Below, piece by piece: positions 57,701-64,000 of a stretch of DNA of 64,000 nt. This DNA comes from Maea johnstoni. Lineage: Eukaryota; Annelida; Polychaeta; Spionida; Magelonidae. The stretch is taken from the NCBI GenBank assembly GCA_963942565.1, contig OZ012686.1:30138236-30202235 (forward strand). The letters run 5' to 3'. The first letter of the stretch is position 1, and each line of letters opens with the position of its first letter. The notes beneath the pieces are model-generated. The model ran no database searches. It worked only from the letters and a program-made list of their open reading frames with translations, and was not told where the DNA came from. A program made the translations under genes and the position numbers.

Positions 57701-60137
57701 TATTTTAATAAAACGCTGATTTTTTCCTCTGAATAAACACCCCTTCTTTTACCAAAACACTGACATTGGATGAACGGGAACACATATTTTAACTCAAGAT
57801 TTTATAATCCTCTGCTTGTTTAGCGGCAGCAAACTCGTAAGCCCTGAGTCATTTCGTGAGTCTGACTCGGCGTCAGAGCCGCGTATATTTCGTGGATTGT
57901 AAGGGGATTTTGACCCCCATACTTCGTACCTGGGTACAAAAAAGTACCCTTCTTTTACAAAATCGCGGACATGCGGAGGTCTTAAAAAAAGACCCCTTCT
58001 TCCGCGAAATACGTAACGAAGGTGCGGCCCCCTTCTGTACCTGAGTGCCCCCCCTGGGTTGGCGAGTGATTAACAGTCAGGGTGACGGTCCCTATGCAGT
58101 AAAGACCCTCTTTGGTTGGGCAATATCCGGTCCTTTGGGATCCTGTGATGGGGAGGCAGATCATGGAGAGTGCCCAAATGGAGTGCCACATGTGGGTGTG
58201 AATTTCATCAGCATGGAGCCATGTTTAGACAAGATGATGGAGCAACATTTCAATCATGAGTTTAGTGAGCGCAGTTGTGATGAAAAACTGGAAAATTCTC
58301 AGGAAGACATTAAGTTACTCAAAATGGTCAGTGAATCAATCCAGTTTAAGGATGGCCAATACCAGATTGGGCTTCCTTTCAGGAATCCAGACTTTGTGAT
58401 GCCTAACAACCGGGCACAGGCAGAGCAGCGTGCACAACAACTGAAAAGGAAACTTCAGAGAAATCAAGAGTTTCATGCTGACTGCAAAAACTTTGTGGGA
58501 GATATTGTGAAAAAGGGCTATGCTCTTCGTGTGCCGGAGTCCGAGCTTGGACGTGACGATGGAAAGGTTTGGTACCTCCCGCACCATGAGGTTTACCACT
58601 CGATGAAGCCCAATAAGATATGCGTGGTGTTCGACTGTCCAGCAAGATATCGTGGGTCATCGCTCAATGACATTCTGATACAGGGGCCGGATCTGACCAA
58701 CAGCTTGGTCGGAGTGCTTACCAGCTTCCGGCAGGATGATATCGCTCTTATGGCTGACATAGAGGGAATGTTTCATCGAGTGCAGGTGCCAGTTGAGGAT
58801 TGCGACATGCTCAGGTTCCTGTGGTGGCCTGATGGGGATTTCGACCAAGGCCTTGTGGAGTACCGCATGACAGTACACCTATTCGGCGCAGCATCTTCGT
58901 CTAGTTGCGCAAACTTTGCTCCACACAGGACGGCTGATGACAATGCATCCGATTTCAGTGATCTGGCCGTCAAGACTATCAAGAAGAATTTCTACGTAGA
59001 AGACTGTTTGAAGTCAGTGCCATCGGAGGAGGAGGGCGCCTTGTCTTGTGAGCTGATGGGTATTTGCGCTGCAGGTGGCTTTCGTTTGACAAAGTGGATG
59101 TCGAGCAGTCGTACAGTGTTGCAGTCAGTCCCAGGTTCTGAGCTTGCTGGTGCAGTCAGAGATCTGGATTTCAACCAGGTAGCCTACCAGTTGAAAGAGC
59201 TTTGGGCGTCCAGTGGAGCGTGGCGACTGACACCTTCGGATTTAGAATCATTGCAAAGGACAAGCCTAGTACCAGGCGAGGAATCCTCTCATTGGTGTCT
59301 TCTATTTATGACCCCCTGGGCTTTGCAGCACCATTTATCCTGCCCGCTAAGATGATTCTCCAGGATTTTTGCAGGCTCAAGATAGGAGTGGATGATACGA
59401 TTCCAGAAATTCATGAGGTTCGCTGGAGGAGATGGTTGTATGAGCTCCCAAAGCTGGCCCAATTTGCTGTTCTGCATTGTTTGAAGCTGCAGGCGTGTGG
59501 GGAGGTGACGTCCAGCCAGATCCATCACTTCTCAGATGCTGGTGAGACAGGCTATGGCTCAGTGGCATTCCTGCGTCAGGTCGACAGCGATGGTCGAGTG
59601 CACTGCTCATTCCTCATCGGCAAATCCAGAGTGGCACCCCTGAAGCAGATGACCATCCCTCGTATGGAGCTTACCACGGCCACTGTTTCGGCCAGGGTTG
59701 ACAGGATGCTGAGGAAAGAATTGGAGATTCCCGTCCAAGAGTCCATATTTTGGACTGACAGCACATCTGTGCTCAAATACATCAACAATGAGAAATCGAG
59801 ATTTCATACTTTCGTCGCCAACCGGGTAGCGGTCATTCGAGACAGGTCCAAGCCATCAAAGTTGGAGATGTGGTTTTGGTGGTTGACGAGCGGTTACCCA
59901 GATGCTCATGGTTGCTGGGTAGTGTCCTTGAGGTTATACCAGACAGGAATGGATTCGTCCGCAGGGTCCGAGTGAAGACAAAATCCAGTGAACTCCAGAG
60001 ACCAGTTGACAAACTATGCCTTCTGCTTGAGGCCGAGGACGGAGATTAGGTTTTCGGCTCCTTTGTGAGTTGTGGTAATTGCTTAGTAAGAATCGCAATT
60101 AAGGGGCCGGAATGTAGGAGCCGATTTGTGTGTTACA
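54748..60137 (+). mobile_element. Degraded BEL/Pao LTR retroelement
   Basis: A terminal repeat begins TGTAGGAGCCGATTTGTG at 54748; the same 25-bp start recurs at 60113-60137. An AATAAA at 55321 lies in the first repeat, which seems to end near 55.4 kb. Parts recognised in order are a gag region from about 55.5 kb with a charged helical segment and a zinc knuckle near 56.9 kb, an aspartic protease region (FLDSGS) near 57.2 kb, reverse transcriptase at about 58.1-59.2 kb, RNase H near 59.3-59.8 kb, and a short pol tail. The gag-protease-RT layout and sequence style are BEL/Pao. It is broken in several places and is a fossil. A hAT-like MITE (57579-58058) inserted later. Age is moderate, as frames are still partly open. 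Confidence 0.88.
57579..58058 (-). mobile_element. hAT-like MITE family G, copy 2, TSD TTGGCGAG
   Basis: It is 480 bp, the reverse complement of the element at 35182-35658 at high identity by eye. It has a perfect 8-bp duplication TTGGCGAG (57571-57578, 58059-58066). It lies within the BEL/Pao element and is therefore younger than that insertion. The G run at its left end is about 25 bp. Confidence 0.92.
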
Positions 60138-60752
60138 CACTGGTGTTTCACACCATACCACTTAGTCAGCTAGCCGGTCTTATCAGCTGCAGGCCATTAA
60201 TCACCTGTCACCGAGTACTCAAAATGGGGTCAGCCTGTAAACAGTGCTGCTAGCGCAGGCTGGTCCTGCATTAAAAGCATGATTTTGTGGATTAATTATC
60301 ACAGTAATGCAGGGCAACTTTAAAAAAAGGTAAGAAAAAGGTTTTCTTTTGATTTATGTCAAGAAATATCACAGCAACATACAACTGAATAGCTGTAATA
60401 GACCACATTCCTTAGGTTGTACAGTGTACATGTTATGTCAATTGAGTTGCAGCTGACAGGGTGCAATTTGACAGATATTATTAGAATTCTCTTTAATCCT
60501 ACTCACTATTAGAAAGCTTAGTTGGTAAGATGTAAGTCAGAATTGTTGCTAGTACATGACTGGTCTTGGTTAACTGGTATCATTTCATTATCAGCATGAA
60601 AATCGGACTTTAATCACAGCAGTTGCTATCTATCTCATATGTAAACAAACACAGAGTAACCCCGTATGCACTGAGAGCTTCATTCATATTTCCATTTGCA
60701 CTACTAAGGTGATCTAGTATTAGCCTAACACAAACATTTTATGTCTAAGATA
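60138..60752. other. Between BEL/Pao remnant and RAG1-like gene
   Basis: No gene is seen. A motif at 60753-60791 that may mark an element end is discussed under findings. Confidence 0.4.
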
Positions 60753-61110
60753 CACTCGGTGGAAAAAAATAGTCAGTTCTAAAACAAAACTACCCTCCTG
60801 ACAGGGGTTTGCTTTTACCAAATATTCTTTACTGTAAGCTGAGTTTGCATTCACCAGCGAAATCCAATTGATATACAATTTTTTCCACAGTAGAGTACCA
60901 ATTTAGAATATATACCAATAGTGGTAGAGAACTATTATCTATCACATCCTATCTGACAGTTTACACTGATATTTACCAACTTGTTAGAGTTTATTTGCCA
61001 ATCGTTTTCCTTCATCCAGTGCAGTTTCCAAATAAGTCACTATGTAAGTCATTTCTCTTGAATTTATTGAAACTGCAATCAGCATGAAGGTGCCAAAATG
61101 TAGATTAATA

Positions 61111-64000
61111 TCAATTACAGTCAAAGAACAATCTCTTTTTAGGCCTTCTTTTAATTTCTGGTTCCTCTTGCTGAAGGGCAGGGTGAACTTGAGCATGATG
61201 TTCTTTCATGGCATTGACCAGTTTATGGAGGGGATTGGGGTTCCTCATTCTTCTCTGGATAGTGTTAAAGGCACTGTGGATAGATTCACCCCCTTGTTCT
61301 CCATGGAAGCCCAATCCAAAATGCCAGTTCTTTATCCATGGTAGGATATGGTCTTCTAAGATATGTTGTTTTGGAATAATTATGTTGGTATTGGGAAATG
61401 AATTCCGATAGGCCCTCATGTATGCCTGGATTGCCACACCAATTTCATGTGTCGCCTCATCAGGGATAAACTTATCATGGGCAACCTTTTTGTGTACTGA
61501 TGAATAGCATTGATTAATATTGTCAAATTGGTCTTTAATCTCATATGCCTCTTCTATGATTTCTGCATTTGAAGTGAGCTCCTGAACACAATGTACTGCT
61601 TGGCTTGTAATATCAGTGTAGACATTTTCCTTCAGGTACTTATTGCAGTCATTTCCCATAAAACTGCGCCCATGATATGCAGCCATAATGATATTATGAC
61701 TTTTCAATGCCTCATCTATCCTAGCTACTATTGGTCCTGACAGATTCCCAGATCAGCATCAACCTTTTTCTGGAGTATTTGCTCATCAATCCCTTTAATT
61801 CTTCTTTTGAGGTCATCTGCTCTATCCCTCACCTGTGCAATGGGTGTGTTGTCATCACTGTCATCTAAAGCATCTTTCATCTCTGTTTTCCTTTCTTCAA
61901 GATGCATAATCTCTCTTAGCTTTGCTATGTACTCGTCATAAAGAGCCCTAGATTTCTGGCCAGGTTGCCGGGCCAAAAGACTGGCAATCTTGCAATCAAG
62001 CTGATGAAATCTGGCTTCCATAAGGTTATGGTGCTTAGGTACAATGCCAAGTGTAAGGTGTAGGTAGGGTGGGCAGACCTGTTTTGGTGGAATATCAAAA
62101 AGTGGTGGGTGTACTATACTGTTGAACATCTTTGACTTTTTTGAGTCACCACCACCCTTTTCCATGAATTTTGCATAATCAGTATTCATGGTGGTCAGTA
62201 ATCGGTTGCGTGATTGACCACGATCCAGCAGGCTGATTTGCATACTATCTTTTGAGATGGTGCACCATAGGCATGGATGTTTTCCATTTGGACCAATGAG
62301 ACCCATGATCTTTGAGAGAAACTCATAATCTCCAAACAGAAACAATCTCATTTTCTTCTCTTTCCACGTAGCACTTTGAAGGTGTCTCACTTGAGGTATG
62401 AATCGGTCGAGGCCATATTTCATATTGTCATAATAGTCTTTTGCCTGAAATAAGGAAAAAACTATTGTATTGTTCCTGGAATTTGGATTTTCTATGTTGC
62501 CTATTTGGAATGACATCTTGAAAGTGCCTCCTCCATGGTCACCACCAAGCTTAATCCATATCTCATTTTCTGGTATTTTGCCATCATGCCAAGTTAGTCT
62601 GTTATGCCTGTGGTAAGTGTCAATAGTGTCAATGGCCAAGTGGTGGATATCCTGAACATAAACATATGGTAGTTCCTTGAAGATGAACCCTCCAATGCTG
62701 CCTGGTGACTTTTCTTGTTTAGTTTTGAATGTTGCCATCACTCCACAAACACTTTCCTTTAGAAGTTCATTTCGATCTTGCCTCTCCTTCTTTTCACTTT
62801 CGAACTCCACACCTATTTTTCTCATATATCTCTTGTACTTTCTTGTTTGGTGCCATGTAAAACCACAATTGGTCTTCATGGCCAGACCATACCGCCGACT
62901 AACAGTTACTTTATGTCTCACTCCTGCCCGACTACAAATCTCAAGCCTTTTTGCTTTAGGCTGCCTTTTGAGTTCAGTCGCTTGTTGCAGATCAGCAGAT
63001 TTTATATCCCCTCCACTCACAAGGAGGCGTGCTCTGTCTATGGCACGAGCCCTTTTTTTCTTTAAGGGAGACTTGGCAGTAGCTGTCCTTTTTCGTGGTC
63101 TTCTTATTTTAAGGAGCTTTATTGGCTGAAATAGATAGTATGGTATTAGTTTATAAGACTAATAAATTCAGTCTCCATTTTGAGTTATGCTATTTAGAAA
63201 GAAAAAAATAACACGAACTAAGTGTAAAATCTAAACAGCAGAAATTGAGCAAATTAGACATACCTCCTTCTGAATTGATAGATGCTTAATCAAAATTAAG
63301 ATATAGGTCATCAGTCAAGTTTTGGGTATGTGCGCTGTTGAAAATCATTCTCATTTCATTTTTTTGTTTTTTTCTTTTAATGTCCTAGACTCGGCCATAA
63401 GGGTATTTTCTTAAAAAACCTACACCCCAAATATAGACTTTGAAAAAAATCACTACAGAAAATGTATACCTTGTATGGGGTTTACATAAAATATAAGCAT
63501 ATGGAATTGTAATATTCTATCTAAAAAAATCATAATTGACTTACCTGTCCCCCTGTCTTCAGATGGATGGTATCATCATTTGACTGTGTTAAAGATCTCC
63601 TAGCCAAACTGGTCTGCAAATGTTGTTCCGTTTTTGATAGTGGAGAATTGATATTTCTCTGTGTGATTGTCGCATACATGTTGATAGGAGATGTCTGAAT
63701 CTGTATCTCCTTTACTTTACATTTTTCTGGAGACACCAGGTTTCCAGCTGAATGAGTGTCAGTGCTAATTGATGATGTGTTAGGGTTTCCCGGGACATTG
63801 CAGGAATGATTTTGGATATTTTCCAAAGATTCAACTGAAGAGCAAAGGGTGCACCTTACCTGTAACTCAGATAATTGAACAGTGAACCTAAGACCAGCCA
63901 CTTTCACATGCCCATATTCAACACTTGTCTTGCATACAGGGCAAGGGACTGTATTTGTCAAATTGTTGACAAAAACAGAAGAGAGACATTCTGTGCAAAA
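61111..64000 (-). CDS. RAG1-like DDE protein (transposase or relic), 5' end beyond window
   Basis: Exon 64000-63545 (partial) joins in phase 0 to exon 63125-61111 over a GT-AG intron. Visible order: second half of a RING finger (FCTECL, CPVCK); a zinc segment (VRCTLCSSVESLENIQNHSC); a Ser/Thr-rich linker; a basic stretch (KIRRPRKR, KKKRAR) then GGDIKSA. A catalytic-type core follows: Asp at about 62540 (KLGGDHGGG), Asp at about 62330 (FLFGDYEF), CLWC 19 residues on, HILEDH at about 61365, and GEQGGES at about 61287. This mirrors RAG1: D600, D708, C727/C730, H937/H942, E962. A frameshift of about one base lies near 61735, where the frame ending in ICQDQ gives way to one beginning GPIVARIDEA; with it the protein is interrupted, unless the break is a sequencing error. 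It is probably a transposase of the RAG1/Transib-related type or a remnant. Other superfamilies with CxxC/HxxH inserts (hAT, CMC) remain possible, but the RING and zinc parts favour RAG1-like. Confidence 0.7.
63126..63544 (-). other. Intron of the RAG1-like gene
   Basis: The donor GGACAG|GTAAGT (63545/63544) and acceptor TTTCAG|CCAAT (63126/63125) keep the frame open across the junction (KTGGQ|PIKLLK). No repeats are recognised inside. Confidence 0.75.

Noticed and set aside
62677-63129. Plus-strand open frames over the RAG1-like gene
   Set aside because: They are shadows of the minus-strand coding exon.

Overview
The window is nuclear DNA of an invertebrate animal: GT-AG introns, AATAAA signals, tRNA-derived SINEs, a truncated LINE, a BEL/Pao retroelement, many MITEs and (TA)n arrays of up to about 290 bp. 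The gene families and repeats fit a lancelet, echinoderm, hemichordate or lophotrochozoan; the sequence alone does not decide between them.

Layout. (1) 1-19236, minus strand: a J-domain (DnaJ-like) co-chaperone gene. Fifteen exons join in frame, from an ATG at 19236 off the left edge. Its introns are packed with small DNA transposons and local duplications. (2) 21557-39019, plus strand: a type I membrane receptor of the mannose-receptor kind, 13 exons and 789 residues: signal peptide, four C-type lectin domains, one transmembrane helix and a short tail. A Methyltransf_FA (farnesoic acid O-methyltransferase-like) domain is encoded by a phase-1/phase-1 exon lying inside the first lectin domain. 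(3) 44391-46174, plus: a two-exon F-box protein resembling FBXO39. (4) 46.2-54.3 kb: SINEs, MITEs, a possible orphan terminal exon, a 5'-truncated LINE and a 37-bp minisatellite. (5) 54.7-60.1 kb: a degraded BEL/Pao element carrying an inserted hAT-like MITE. (6) 61111-64000, minus, running off the right edge: a spliced gene whose product has, in order, the second half of a RING finger, a C2H2-like zinc segment, a basic RPR stretch and a D-D-CxxC-HxxxxH-E core. This is the layout of RAG1, and several spacings match RAG1 exactly. It is the most interesting object in the window.

Mobile DNA explains most other structure. Seven copies of one roughly 215-bp TTAA-flanked MITE lie between 1.2 and 34.3 kb. 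There is also a 1.74-kb TTAA element full of hairpins, several hAT-like MITEs with perfect 8-bp target duplications, a Harbinger-like pair, a pogo-like element with an iterated internal motif, a 645-bp MITE dense in ACTTCG motifs, and a CORE-SINE-like element. Genes (1)-(3) look like ordinary host genes; nothing suggests they act in one pathway.
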